Assembly (NCBI RefSeq): GCF_900114035.1
Contig: NZ_FORP01000002.1
Span: 1-64,000 of the forward strand
From: Amycolatopsis sacchari
GTDB lineage: Bacteria > Actinomycetota > Actinomycetes > Mycobacteriales > Pseudonocardiaceae
Reading direction: 5' to 3'
Length of the DNA: 64,000 nucleotides
The position numbers and the translations under genes are program-made. Positions 56,586 to 64,000 of this stretch are shown here, piece after piece. Position 1 is the first letter of the stretch. Each line of letters starts with the position of its first letter. The notes under the pieces were generated by a model that saw only the letters and a program-made list of their open reading frames with translations, was not told the origin of the DNA and searched no databases.

Positions 56586-57181
56586 CCCTTCCCCACTGGC
56601 GCCGGTGGCTGGTCGTCCTGGCCACCGGCGTCGCCCTCTCCGCCTGCGCCACCGGGAACACCCCGGCAGCACCGCCCGCGATCAGCCCGCCGGCGGTTGC
56701 CACGAACGCGCCACCGCCCGCCGGGAAGCCCGCGGCGCCGGCCCGTCCGGCGACGCTGGAGGTGCCCGCGATCGGCGTGCGGACGGGCCGGATCATCGAC
56801 CTCGGGCTGACCGCGTCCGGTGAGCTGGAGGTGCCGCAGGACGCCCTCACCACCGGCTGGTTCACGGGCAGCCCCGCGCCGGGCGACGTGGGTCCCGCGG
56901 TGCTCGCCGCGCACGTCGACTACAACCACGTCCGCGGCACCTTCTACCGGCTCAAGGACCTGCGGCCGGGCGATCAGGCGCTGGTGCACCGCGAGGACGG
57001 CAGCACGGCGGTCTTCACGGTCTACCGCGTCGCCCACTACCCGAAGTCGGCGTTCCCCACCGACGAGGTCTACGGCGACACGGCGGGCCCGGAGCTGCGG
57101 CTGATCACGTGCGGCGGCACGTACGACCGTGCGACGCGCAACTACGAGGACAACATCGTCGCGTACGCGCGGGCAGGCTGA
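56582..57181 (+). CDS. Class F-like sortase
   Basis: A 199-residue transpeptidase with a hydrophobic N-terminus. It carries an apparent lipobox (VALSAC, Cys22), a Pro/Ala-rich spacer to residue 55 and the sortase barrel. Catalytic residues are His111 in AAHVDYN, Cys177 in LITCGG, and an Arg at 183 or 186 in YDRATRNYEDN. Its length and motifs fit actinobacterial class E/F sortases. It is coupled to the excalibur gene by ATGA. The lipobox suggests membrane anchoring by lipid rather than a plain signal anchor, which would be unusual. Confidence 0.85.
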   Translation: MTLPHWRRWLVVLATGVALSACATGNTPAAPPAISPPAVATNAPPPAGKPAAPARPATLEVPAIGVRTGRIIDLGLTASGELEVPQDALTTGWFTGSPAPGDVGPAVLAAHVDYNHVRGTFYRLKDLRPGDQALVHREDGSTAVFTVYRVAHYPKSAFPTDEVYGDTAGPELRLITCGGTYDRATRNYEDNIVAYARAG

Positions 57182-58015
57182 TCAGCTGCCGAACGTGTCG
57201 GGATCGGGGCCGGTGCGCCGGTTCCGGTCCAGCCCGCCGATCGCGATCATGTCCTCTTCGGACAGTTCGAAGTCGAAGACGTCGATGTTCTCCCGGATCC
57301 GCTCCGGCGACGAGGACTTGGGGAACACGATGTTGCCGAGCTGGATGTGCCAGCGCAGCACCACCTGCGCGGGCGACTTGCCGAGCCGCCCGGCGATGCG
57401 CGTCAGCACCTCGTCGTCGAGCACCTCGCCCTGTGCGATGGGGCTCCACGCCTCGGTCGCGATGCCGTGTGTGCGGTGGTACTCGCGCAGTTCCGCCTGC
57501 TGCAGGTACGGGTGCAGCTCGATCTGGTTGACCGCCGGGGTGGTGCCGCTGTTCTCCGCGAGCGCGTCCAGGTGCGCGGGCTGGAAGTTCGACACGCCGA
57601 TGGCGCGGGCCTTGCCCGCCTTGAGGATCTCCTCGAACGCCTGCCACGTCTCGACATAGCGGTCCCGCGCCGGGAGCGGCCAGTGGATGAGGTAGAGGTC
57701 GACGTAGTCGGGGCCGAGGCGGCGGAGGCTGCCTTCGAGCGCGGTGATCGCGTTGTCGTGGCCGTGTGCGTCGTTGGCGAGTTTCGTGGTCACGAACACG
57801 TCCTCGCGCGAGAGCCCGGACTGGCGGATGCCCTCGCCGACGCCCTCTTCGTTGCGGTACATCTGCGCCGTGTCGATGTGCCGGTACCCCGCCTCCAGCG
57901 CCACACGGACCGCGTCGGCGGTGTCGGCGGGCGGGATCTGGAACACGCCGAACCCGAACTGCGGGATGACCACGCCGTTGCCGAGTTCGATGCCGGGTAC
58001 GTCGGAAGTCGCCAT
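57182..58015 (-). CDS. Aldo/keto reductase (2,5-diketo-gluconate reductase type)
   Basis: A 277-residue NADPH-dependent reductase of the AKR5-like group. The tetrad is Asp48 and Tyr53 (HIDTAQMYRNE), Lys78 (VTTKLAND) and His111 (LIHWPLP). NQIELHPYLQQ and the later GNIVFPKSSSPERIRENIDVFDFELSEEDM complete the signature. Substrates of this group include keto-sugars and aldehydes. It is convergent with the sortase gene with no gap, and tandem with the TIGR03085 gene. Confidence 0.93.
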   Translation of the reverse strand: MATSDVPGIELGNGVVIPQFGFGVFQIPPADTADAVRVALEAGYRHIDTAQMYRNEEGVGEGIRQSGLSREDVFVTTKLANDAHGHDNAITALEGSLRRLGPDYVDLYLIHWPLPARDRYVETWQAFEEILKAGKARAIGVSNFQPAHLDALAENSGTTPAVNQIELHPYLQQAELREYHRTHGIATEAWSPIAQGEVLDDEVLTRIAGRLGKSPAQVVLRWHIQLGNIVFPKSSSPERIRENIDVFDFELSEEDMIAIGGLDRNRRTGPDPDTFGS

Positions 58016-58055
58016 GGCCCCGGCCTACCCGACCCCGCGCCGGGGCAAACGCCGG

Positions 58056-58682
58056 TCAGATCCCCCGGCCGAGTGCCTTCACGCGCTCGACGGCCGCGGC
58101 GCCGCCCTCGAACTCGACCCGCACCTCGTCCCGCCCGAACACGAACAACAGCAGTTCCACGGGCGCGCCGACCAGAGTCACGGTGTCCGGCCCGGACTTG
58201 ACCTCCGCCTGCCGCCCGTCGGGGGTCCGCAGCACGATGCCCACGGGTGACTTGCGCAGCGCGAACTTCGCCGTCCCGCGCGCCGCCCGCCACGCCGCCG
58301 CGTCCCGGGCCGGGTCCGCCGGGCGGGGTTCCCAGCCGGGCTGGGCGCGCCGGACGTCCTCGTGGTGCACGAGGAACTCGCTGCCGTTGGCCGCCTCGTC
58401 GACGCCGGGCAGGCGCGTCGGCCAGAACTTCGCGGGCCCCGACCGCACGCGTGCGACGAGTTCGGCCCACGGCAGGTTCGCGTAGCGGTCCTGCACCTTC
58501 TTCGTGTACCCGGCCAGCGCGGGCACGACGATGCCCGGCGCGGCGTCCGGCCGCCGCTCCCGCAGCACGAGGTGCGCGGCGAGGTCCCGGGTCCGCCAGC
58601 CCTCGCACAGGGTCGGCGCGTCCGGCCCCAGCTCGTCGAAGAGTGCGCTCAGCGCGCGGCGTTCGTCAGCGGCAACACCCAT
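58056..58682 (-). CDS. TIGR03085-family protein (DinB/MDMPI-like)
   Basis: A 208-residue protein of the actinobacterial TIGR03085 group, related to mycothiol-dependent maleylpyruvate isomerase N-terminal domains. Visible are ERRALSALFDELGPDAPTLCEGWRTRDLAAHLVLRERRPDA (His of the metal site), GSEFLVHHEDVRRAQPGW and a C-terminal small domain with GAPVELLLFVFGRDEVRVEFEG. It probably binds metal through His residues and may use mycothiol, but its reaction is unknown. Confidence 0.9.
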   Translation of the reverse strand: MGVAADERRALSALFDELGPDAPTLCEGWRTRDLAAHLVLRERRPDAAPGIVVPALAGYTKKVQDRYANLPWAELVARVRSGPAKFWPTRLPGVDEAANGSEFLVHHEDVRRAQPGWEPRPADPARDAAAWRAARGTAKFALRKSPVGIVLRTPDGRQAEVKSGPDTVTLVGAPVELLLFVFGRDEVRVEFEGGAAAVERVKALGRGI

Positions 58683-58692
58683 GCGGCCGACA

Positions 58693-59520
58693 CTACCCGG
58701 ACGTAGGGCTTCCGCTCACCATCACGTCCGGTCCGTGGCCCGCGCCGGGCACGACTTCCACGGTGATTTCCGGGTTCAGCGCCTGGATGCGGCGTTTCTC
58801 CCGCTCCGCGTCGTGGAGCGGGCTGAGGGCGCCGAGCACGATGTCCACGGGCACGCGAAGTGATCGCCACTCCTCGTCGGTGAGCGCTTTCGGCATCACG
58901 ACCTTCGTGCGGTGCTTCGCCTGCGCGAGCACGAGGGGACGGCACAGGGGGTCGACGTACACGCCGTAGCGGGCGCTGCCCTCGAACCGCCGCCGGATCG
59001 CCCGCGGGGCGAGGGCCAGCGCGAGACCCGCCGCCATCCAGCGGTACTGCCGGAACCCCATCGGTGCGAGGCAGGCCGGTTCGATGGCCGTGACACCCAC
59101 GATGCCGTCCGGTCGCTTCAGGGCCTGGTTGAGCGCGAGCCATCCGCCACGCGACATGCCCACGAGCTGCAGTTCCCACAGCCCGAGGCCGGTGAACACG
59201 TCGGCAAGCCATTCGGCGGCTTCTGCCGCGTCGCGCAGGGGCGCGGTCTGCACGCTCCGCCCCGGTTCGCCGAGCGAGTCGATGGCGTACACGGGGCGCT
59301 TCAGCCCCGCGACGAACGGCTGCCAGGACAGCGAAGTGACCGCGAACCCGTGCAGCAGCACCAGGGGCAACCCGTCGCCCGCGCTGTACCGGACGTACGT
59401 CGAACCGTGACGCGTCTCGACCGTCCGGTCCTCCGCGGGCAGGGGCCAGTCGAGGAGGGAGTCGTAGACCTCCAGGTACCGGCGTCTGCTCCGCTCGTCG
59501 GGAAATCCGCTGATGTTCAT
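58693..59520 (-). CDS. Alpha/beta hydrolase
   Basis: A 275-residue alpha/beta-fold hydrolase. The oxyanion segment is LVLLHGFAVTSLSWQPF, the nucleophile is Ser in GMSRGGW (near residue 122), and the catalytic His is near the C-terminus in PGAGHGPDVM. The acid residue is probably Asp in VLGALSPLHDAE. It starts at ATG 59520, divergent from a TetR gene with a shared palindromic operator. No specific substrate is suggested. Confidence 0.87.
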   Translation of the reverse strand: MNISGFPDERSRRRYLEVYDSLLDWPLPAEDRTVETRHGSTYVRYSAGDGLPLVLLHGFAVTSLSWQPFVAGLKRPVYAIDSLGEPGRSVQTAPLRDAAEAAEWLADVFTGLGLWELQLVGMSRGGWLALNQALKRPDGIVGVTAIEPACLAPMGFRQYRWMAAGLALALAPRAIRRRFEGSARYGVYVDPLCRPLVLAQAKHRTKVVMPKALTDEEWRSLRVPVDIVLGALSPLHDAEREKRRIQALNPEITVEVVPGAGHGPDVMVSGSPTSG

Positions 59521-59537
59521 GGTGCCCTCCCAGTTTT

Positions 59538-59557
59538 TATCGTGCACTTGCACTATA
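59538..59557. promoter_or_regulatory. TetR operator between divergent hydrolase and TetR genes
   Basis: A near-perfect palindrome, TATCGTGCACTTGCACTATA, has a GTGCA-CT-TGCAC core (59542-59553). It lies between the two start codons and overlaps the probable TATA-like promoter element of the rightward TetR gene. Confidence 0.7.
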
Positions 59558-59565
59558 AAGGAGGA

Positions 59566-60138
59566 GTGCCGAAGCGGGTGGATCACGAACAGCGACGCCG
59601 GGAGATCGTCGAAGCGCTGTGGCGCGTCGCGAGGGGTGAGGGGCTGGCAGCGGTGACGTTGCGGCGCGTCGCTGCCGAGGCGGGGGTCTCGATGAACCTG
59701 GTGCAGTACTACTTCACGACCAAGGACCAGTTGATCCAGGACGGGCTGCACCTGCTGATCGAGGCGGCGGGCGCGAGGCTGGGGCGCGAACTGGCGAAGG
59801 CCACGAACCCGCGTGACGCGGTGCGGCGGTGCCTGACCGGCCTCCTGCCGCTCGACGAGCGCAGCCGCCTGTACAGCGCGGTGTTCCACGCGTACCTGGG
59901 TTTCGCGGTGACCCAGCCGGCGATCGCGGCGCTGGTGAAGCGAATCCCGCATGACGTCGTCGCGACGCTGGCCCCCGTGCTGGCGAAGGCGAACCTGGAC
60001 GAGCGGGAGATGCACGGCCTGCTCGCGATGGCGGACGGCCTGGCGTCGGGCATCCTCGTGGGCACGTACAGCGGGCGGGAGGCGCTGGAGCTGGTGGACC
60101 ACCGGGTGTCGGTTCTGTTCGGCACACTGGAGTCATGA
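59566..60138 (+). CDS. TetR-family regulator (BetI-like)
   Basis: A 190-residue regulator. The helix-turn-helix is RREIVEALWRVARGEGLAAVTLRRVAAEAGVSMNLVQYYFTTKDQLI, and the C-terminal TetR_C_6-like domain includes RSRLYSAVFHAYLGFAVTQPAIAALV. GTG 59566 is preceded closely by AAGGAGGA. It is divergent from the hydrolase gene over the palindrome at 59538-59557 and probably represses both. The stop overlaps the next gene (ATGA). Confidence 0.9.
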   Translation: MPKRVDHEQRRREIVEALWRVARGEGLAAVTLRRVAAEAGVSMNLVQYYFTTKDQLIQDGLHLLIEAAGARLGRELAKATNPRDAVRRCLTGLLPLDERSRLYSAVFHAYLGFAVTQPAIAALVKRIPHDVVATLAPVLAKANLDEREMHGLLAMADGLASGILVGTYSGREALELVDHRVSVLFGTLES

Positions 60139-60599
60139 CCGAACGCAAACCGCGCGGCATGCCGGTGGAGACGTGGGTCGAGCGGCAGATCAGGGAGGCG
60201 CAGGAGCGGGGCGCGTTCGACAACCTGCCCGGCGCCGGGAAACCGTTGCCGGACCTGCACAAGCCACGGGACGAGATGTGGTGGATCAAGCAGAAACTGG
60301 ACGAGGAGGGCCTGTCGGCGGACGTCCTGCTGCCGGAGCCGCTGCGCCTGCGCAAGGAGGTGGAGGGCCTGCGCGAGGCGGTCCGGCCGCTGCCGACGGA
60401 ACGCCAGGTGCGGGAGGCGGTGTCCCAGCTGAACCGCCGGATCGCCGAGTGGTTGCGCGCCCCGTCCGGCCCGCCGGTGCACGTGAGCCCCGTCGATGCC
60501 GACGACGTGGTCCGGCAGTGGCGGGAGGACAGGGAGGGCCGGGTTGTGTCCTCCACGCCTGAGCCGCCGGTAAAGCGCACCCGTTGGTGGCGGCGCTAG
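60135..60599 (+). CDS. DUF1992 (DnaJ homologue subfamily C member 28-like) protein
   Basis: A 154-residue protein with the DUF1992 signature: VERQIREAQERGAFDNLPGAGKPLPDL, then DEMWWIKQKLDEEGLSADVLLPEPLRLRKEVEGL. The C-terminus is variable and Arg/Trp-rich. The family is conserved but uncharacterised; in some eukaryotes it is attached to a J-domain. It is coupled to the TetR gene by ATGA overlap. The following 148 bases before 60748 hold nothing recognised. Confidence 0.9.
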   Translation: MTERKPRGMPVETWVERQIREAQERGAFDNLPGAGKPLPDLHKPRDEMWWIKQKLDEEGLSADVLLPEPLRLRKEVEGLREAVRPLPTERQVREAVSQLNRRIAEWLRAPSGPPVHVSPVDADDVVRQWREDREGRVVSSTPEPPVKRTRWWRR

Positions 60600-60747
60600 G
60601 CACTCGCCCCCCGTCCAGCGGTTCGCCACCCCGGCCCTACGGCCGCGGCATCCACCGATCGGTCGATGCCGCCCCTGCCCGATCCGACGCCGGACCGCGC
60701 CTCCGCGCACGATCCGCCGCCCCGCCTCCGGCCCGAATACTCGCCGG

Positions 60748-61128
60748 GTGTCGAGAACTTCCCCTGACCAGCACTCCTTCCGCAGCCTGAAGTGGCTCGC
60801 CGGCGCCTACCTGTCGCTCGGTGTGCTCGCGCTCGCCGCCATCGTCCTGCTGCGCGGCGACCCGGCGCAGGTCAACGACGCGGTCTGGATCCGTGCCCTC
60901 ATCGTGTTGATCACCGCCGTCGTCCTGGTCCTCCTCACGAACCGGGCGGCGCGCGGGTCGGCCGGCGCGCTGCGGCGGCTGCGGATCATCTCCGTCGTCG
61001 TGCCCGTGGCCATCGCGGTGCTCGTCGCCCTGCCCGGGCTCTTCCCGCTGTGGATGCGGCTCGAACAGGGCCTGTGCGGGCTGGTCATGGTCGGCTACGC
61101 AATCGTGGCCCACCGCGCCGGCCGGTGA
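60748..61128 (+). CDS. Small four-helix membrane protein
   Basis: A 126-residue protein starting at GTG 60748 with hydrophobic segments at about 16-36, 48-64, 79-97 and 103-122. It has no recognised domain. It lies 13 bases before the sensor kinase gene on the same strand and may form an operon with the two-component system, perhaps as an accessory sensor or target. Confidence 0.75.
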   Translation: MSRTSPDQHSFRSLKWLAGAYLSLGVLALAAIVLLRGDPAQVNDAVWIRALIVLITAVVLVLLTNRAARGSAGALRRLRIISVVVPVAIAVLVALPGLFPLWMRLEQGLCGLVMVGYAIVAHRAGR

Positions 61129-61141
61129 GATCATCGGTCCG

Positions 61142-62305
61142 GTGAGCATCGCCGACCCGTGGCAGGCCCGGCTCGACCGCATGCGGCGCGTCGTACCGCT
61201 GCCGCTGCTCGCGGTGTCCACCGCCGCGTCGTTCGCCGTGCCGGGCCCGCCCCGGCTCGCGCTCGAAGCGGTGTTCGTGGGCGCCGCCGCGGTGTGGTCG
61301 GCCGTCGTCAGTGCCCGGCTCCCGGCGGAGACGCCGCGCTGGCAGCGGCTGATCGCGTACGCGGTCCACACGGCGCTGGCGGCCGTGCTCGTGGGGATCA
61401 ACCTCTGCTTCGGGATCTTCGCGTACTCGGGGTTCCTGTTCGCCTACCCGCTGGGCCGCCGTTGGCGCGTCGCGGGTTTCGCGGCCACCGCGCTGATCGT
61501 GTCCGCGTCGCTGTCCGGTGGCTATCCCACCGGGTTCGACGGGCACGGCCTCACGTACTTCGTCGTCGCCGCGGTGATGCTCGTGCTCGTGCTCAACTCC
61601 GCCAGCATCACCAACCACGCCGTGGCGCAGAACGAGGAACGCGGCCGGATCATCGCGGAGAACGCGCGCCTGCACGAGCAGCTGCTGACCCAGGCCCGGC
61701 ACGCGGGCGTCGTCGAGGAACGGCAGCGCCTGGCCGGGGAAATCCACGACACGCTCGCCCAGGGGCTGACGGGGATCATCGCCCAGCTGGCGGCGGCCGA
61801 GCACGTCCGCCACGATCCCGCGCAGTTGTCCCGGCACCTCGAACTCGCCCAGTCGCTGGCCCGCGCGAACCTCGCCGAGGCACGACGTTCGGTGCGGGCG
61901 CTGCGCCCGGGACAGCTCGAACAGGCGAACCTGCCGGACGCGCTGGCGGAACTGGTGCGCGAGTGGTCGGGACGTTCGGGGATCGCCGCGGAATTCCGCG
62001 AAACCGGCGGACCGTGCCGGGTGCCCGGCGAGGTCGAAACGGTTCTTTTCCGTGTGGCGCAGGAAGCTTTGTCGAACGTGGAAAGGCACTCGGGCGCGGG
62101 CAAGGCGAATGTCACGCTGACCTGTCTCGACGACGCGGTGTTGCTCGACGTGCACGACGACGGCACGGGTTTCGGTCCGGACGAGGACGAGGGGTACGGC
62201 CTGCCGGGCATGCGCCGACGGCTGGCCGGGGTGGGAGGAACGTTGACGGTCGAATCCGGCGCGGGCTACGGCACGACGCTCAACGCCTCGGTGCCGCTGC
62301 GGTGA
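61142..62305 (+). CDS. NarL-type sensor histidine kinase
   Basis: A 387-residue membrane kinase. About five hydrophobic segments (20-160) precede a short coiled segment. The HisKA_3 dimerisation domain with phosphoacceptor His202 is in RQRLAGEIHDTLAQGLTGII. The HATPase domain has an N-box VLFRVAQEALSNVERHSGA and a GFGPDEDEGYGLPGMRRRLAGVGGTL G-box. The signal is unknown. GTG 61142 is the probable start. It is coupled to the response regulator by a GTGA overlap. Confidence 0.94.
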   Translation: MSIADPWQARLDRMRRVVPLPLLAVSTAASFAVPGPPRLALEAVFVGAAAVWSAVVSARLPAETPRWQRLIAYAVHTALAAVLVGINLCFGIFAYSGFLFAYPLGRRWRVAGFAATALIVSASLSGGYPTGFDGHGLTYFVVAAVMLVLVLNSASITNHAVAQNEERGRIIAENARLHEQLLTQARHAGVVEERQRLAGEIHDTLAQGLTGIIAQLAAAEHVRHDPAQLSRHLELAQSLARANLAEARRSVRALRPGQLEQANLPDALAELVREWSGRSGIAAEFRETGGPCRVPGEVETVLFRVAQEALSNVERHSGAGKANVTLTCLDDAVLLDVHDDGTGFGPDEDEGYGLPGMRRRLAGVGGTLTVESGAGYGTTLNASVPLR

Positions 62306-62919
62306 GCGCGATCCGGCTGCTGATCGTGGACGACCACCCGATCGTCCGCGATGGCCTGCGGAGCCTGTTCTCGGGTGACCCGGATTTCGTCGTGGTGGGT
62401 GAGGCGGCCGACGGCGCGGAGGCGGTCCGGCTCGCGCGGCGCACCGAGGTCGACGTGATCCTGATGGACCTGCGGATGCCCGGGATGGGCGGGGTCGAGG
62501 CGATCAGCGCGTTGCGGGACCACCCGGCGCGCGTGCTGGTGCTGACGACGTACGACACGGACCGCGACGTGCTGCCGGCACTCGACGCGGGTGCGACGGG
62601 CTACCTGCTGAAGGACGCGCCGAGGGACGAACTGGTGCGGGCGGTGCGGGCGGCACACGCCGGGCGCGCGGTGCTGGCGCCGTCGGTCGCGAGTGCGTTG
62701 ATCGGCAGGGTGAGCGGTGGTCAGGAGGCGCTGAGCCCGCGGGAACTGGAGGTGCTGCGGCTGGTCGCCGACGGCGCGACGAACCAGGTCGCGGCCCGCC
62801 GCCTGCTCATCAGCGAAACGACGATCAAGACGCACCTGCTGCACATCTACACGAAACTCGGGGTCCGCGACAGGGCGTCCGCCGTGGCGGCGGCGTACAA
62901 GCGTGGGCTGCTGGAGTGA
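62302..62919 (+). CDS. LuxR-type response regulator
   Basis: A 205-residue NarL/FixJ-family regulator. The receiver has the acidic pair in LLIVDDHPIVRDGL, phosphoacceptor Asp56 in VILMDLRMP and Lys in YLLKDAP. The LuxR helix-turn-helix ends the protein (ALSPRELEVLRLVADGATNQVAARRLLISETTIKTHLLHIYTKLGVRDRASAVAAAY). It partners the upstream kinase. Target genes are unknown. Confidence 0.96.
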   Translation: MSAIRLLIVDDHPIVRDGLRSLFSGDPDFVVVGEAADGAEAVRLARRTEVDVILMDLRMPGMGGVEAISALRDHPARVLVLTTYDTDRDVLPALDAGATGYLLKDAPRDELVRAVRAAHAGRAVLAPSVASALIGRVSGGQEALSPRELEVLRLVADGATNQVAARRLLISETTIKTHLLHIYTKLGVRDRASAVAAAYKRGLLE

Positions 62920-62934
62920 GGAGTCACCGGCGTT

Positions 62935-63378
62935 TCAAGCGGTCAGCTGCGCTATCCGGTCGGTGGTCCAAGTCCGGATCTGGTTGACGACGTCGAGTTC
63001 CGGTCGTCCTTGCCGCGCAAGGTCACGGGAGGTTCTGAATTCGTCCCACAACGCTCTCGCCGACGCCGGGACGGCATCAGGGTAAAGCACTTTTTCGCAG
63101 GAAACCCTGACGCGGTCGATCGCACTCTGCCCGTCGTCCCAATCCGCCAGGCGCGCCGCCCGGTCGTCGGGCTCGATGGAATAGCCGGTGGAAATCCGGT
63201 CGGTTTCGGCGCGGAGTTCCACAACCGCTTCGAGGCACACCCGCTTGCGTTCCCGTGCCTGCGCGTCGCTGTCGATCCTGAGCGGGACCCAGACGCTGGC
63301 GACACCCACCACCACGGCCACGAGCAGATTGCTGACACCCACGAAATCGCGTTTACCCGGCACGTTCCGGCTCAACAT
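62935..63378 (-). CDS. Small single-pass membrane protein, unknown function
   Basis: A 147-residue protein from ATG 63378. A short basic N-terminus (MLSRNVPGKRDFVG) precedes one hydrophobic helix at about 16-33 (VSNLLVAVVVGVASVWV). A soluble charged helical region follows with two Cys (VCLEAVVELRAE, VRVSCEKVL). No family is recognised. Its start overlaps the stop of the upstream surface-protein gene, so they are coupled. Confidence 0.72.
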   Translation of the reverse strand: MLSRNVPGKRDFVGVSNLLVAVVVGVASVWVPLRIDSDAQARERKRVCLEAVVELRAETDRISTGYSIEPDDRAARLADWDDGQSAIDRVRVSCEKVLYPDAVPASARALWDEFRTSRDLARQGRPELDVVNQIRTWTTDRIAQLTA

Positions 63379-64000
63379 CGCCGGGCCACCTCGACAGTGG
63401 ATGTGCTGCGTTTGGTGCCGTTCTTCGTGTCCACCGCGACCGTGCCGGTGAGGGAGCTGGTTTCGCAAGGCAATCGTGCGGCTTCAGCGTCGACGGTGGC
63501 CGTGAACATCAGGTACACGCCACCGTCGGGAGAGTAGGAACCGACGTTGATCCCTTTCGTCGCGAGGTCGTCACTCTCGATGGGTTTCCACTCGTTGCCG
63601 GTCGAGGAAGCGGAAATCTTCGTACTACCGGGAACATAGGTCAGCCCGGCCGGTAGTTCGCTCCGCACGACCACGTCGTTCTGCTCAGTGGTGCCGGTGT
63701 TCCGGTAGCGGATCTTGAAGTCGACGGCGTCGCCGTGGGCAGCGGTGGTGGAGGCGGACCAAGACTTACTGCCGGCAGGCGCGACCCATTGGTCGACCGT
63801 GAAGTTCGGTTGGTCGGTGAAGAACCGGAAGGTCACGAAGCCCGCACAGCCGTCGCCACCGGGCAGCAGGCCGTCCGGTTGCCCGCAGCCGACCGGGGTG
63901 CCCTGCATCGAGAAGAGTTCGTCGACGGGTACCGCGGTTCCGGTGGCCGAGTCGTCCCGGTACAACCAGGCCGAGCCGGGCACGATCCTGACCGCGACCG
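63372..64000 (-). CDS. DUF11-like surface protein, C-terminal part (start outside window)
   Basis: The 5' end lies beyond the window; 209 codons are visible. The sequence resembles extracellular adhesion-type proteins. A Gly/Pro/Asp-rich segment (SATGTAVPVDELFSMQGTPVGCGQPDGLLPGGDGCAGFVTFRFF) is followed by a DUF11/TIGR01451-like beta domain (VDFKIRYRNTGTTEQNDVVVRSELPAGLTYVPGSTKI). It ends with GTVAVDTKNGTKRSTSTVEVARRC and has no membrane anchor or sorting signal at the C-terminus. It overlaps the next gene's start by seven bases. Confidence 0.8.
   Translation of the reverse strand, partial: VAVRIVPGSAWLYRDDSATGTAVPVDELFSMQGTPVGCGQPDGLLPGGDGCAGFVTFRFFTDQPNFTVDQWVAPAGSKSWSASTTAAHGDAVDFKIRYRNTGTTEQNDVVVRSELPAGLTYVPGSTKISASSTGNEWKPIESDDLATKGINVGSYSPDGGVYLMFTATVDAEAARLPCETSSLTGTVAVDTKNGTKRSTSTVEVARRC

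Overview
The window is high-GC actinobacterial DNA, most likely from the Pseudonocardiaceae (Amycolatopsis-like); this is inferred, not proven. Supporting signs are strong GC bias at third codon positions, many GTG starts, an F420-type LLM oxidoreductase, a TIGR03085 protein, an ESX-like small protein next to a DUF1023 hydrolase, and gene order matching the Mycobacterium tuberculosis Rv2202c-Rv2218 region. No rRNA, tRNA, CRISPR array or prophage was seen.

Positions 1-22.3 kb are a conserved core block: adenosine kinase, an A-type Fe-S carrier, a DUF3043 membrane protein, an IspD-like cytidylyltransferase, cobT, ilvE, leucyl aminopeptidase, lpdA, sucB, an SDR epimerase, lipB and lipA. The E2 and E3 subunits of a 2-oxoacid dehydrogenase therefore sit beside both enzymes that make and attach lipoate. 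The cobS and gcvT genes that I recall from the mycobacterial block are absent here, and an LLM/TetR/SDR island lies between lipB and lipA. The left edge carries the 3' end of an IS110-type transposase and the first copy of a dispersed repeat.

Positions 22.3-31.8 kb form a divergent nutrient-uptake locus. A ROK regulator, an M81 (MlrC-like) metallopeptidase and CutC run leftward. A complete oligopeptide-type ABC transporter with a fused double ATPase and a ROK sugar kinase run rightward. The combination suggests uptake of a sugar-peptide or amino-sugar conjugate. Positions 31.8-38.3 kb hold an acyl-CoA dehydrogenase, a membrane protein, a patatin, an L,D-transpeptidase lipoprotein and an LtrA protein.

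Positions 38.8-41.5 kb are an ESX-like small protein, a DUF1023 hydrolase interrupted by an in-frame TAG, and a lipoprotein. Positions 41.6-43.5 kb hold a DUF6194 protein, a twin-MerR regulator with a low-complexity insertion, a G-rich minisatellite and the second repeat copy. The replicative polymerase gene dnaE and a class V aminotransferase-fold gene follow.

Positions 48.4-55 kb are a glycoside-uptake locus (GH3 enzyme, LacI repressor, binding protein and two permeases) with shared GAAA-N2-TTTC operator-like sites; it resembles a xylobiose (bxl-type) system. Positions 55-64 kb hold an IclR regulator, an excalibur-domain surface protein paired with a class F-like sortase, an aldo/keto reductase, a TIGR03085 protein, a divergent hydrolase/TetR pair, a NarL-type two-component system and the end of a DUF11-like surface protein. 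The main accessory interest lies in the ROK/M81/ABC locus, the stop-interrupted hydrolase, the sortase/substrate pair and the repeats.
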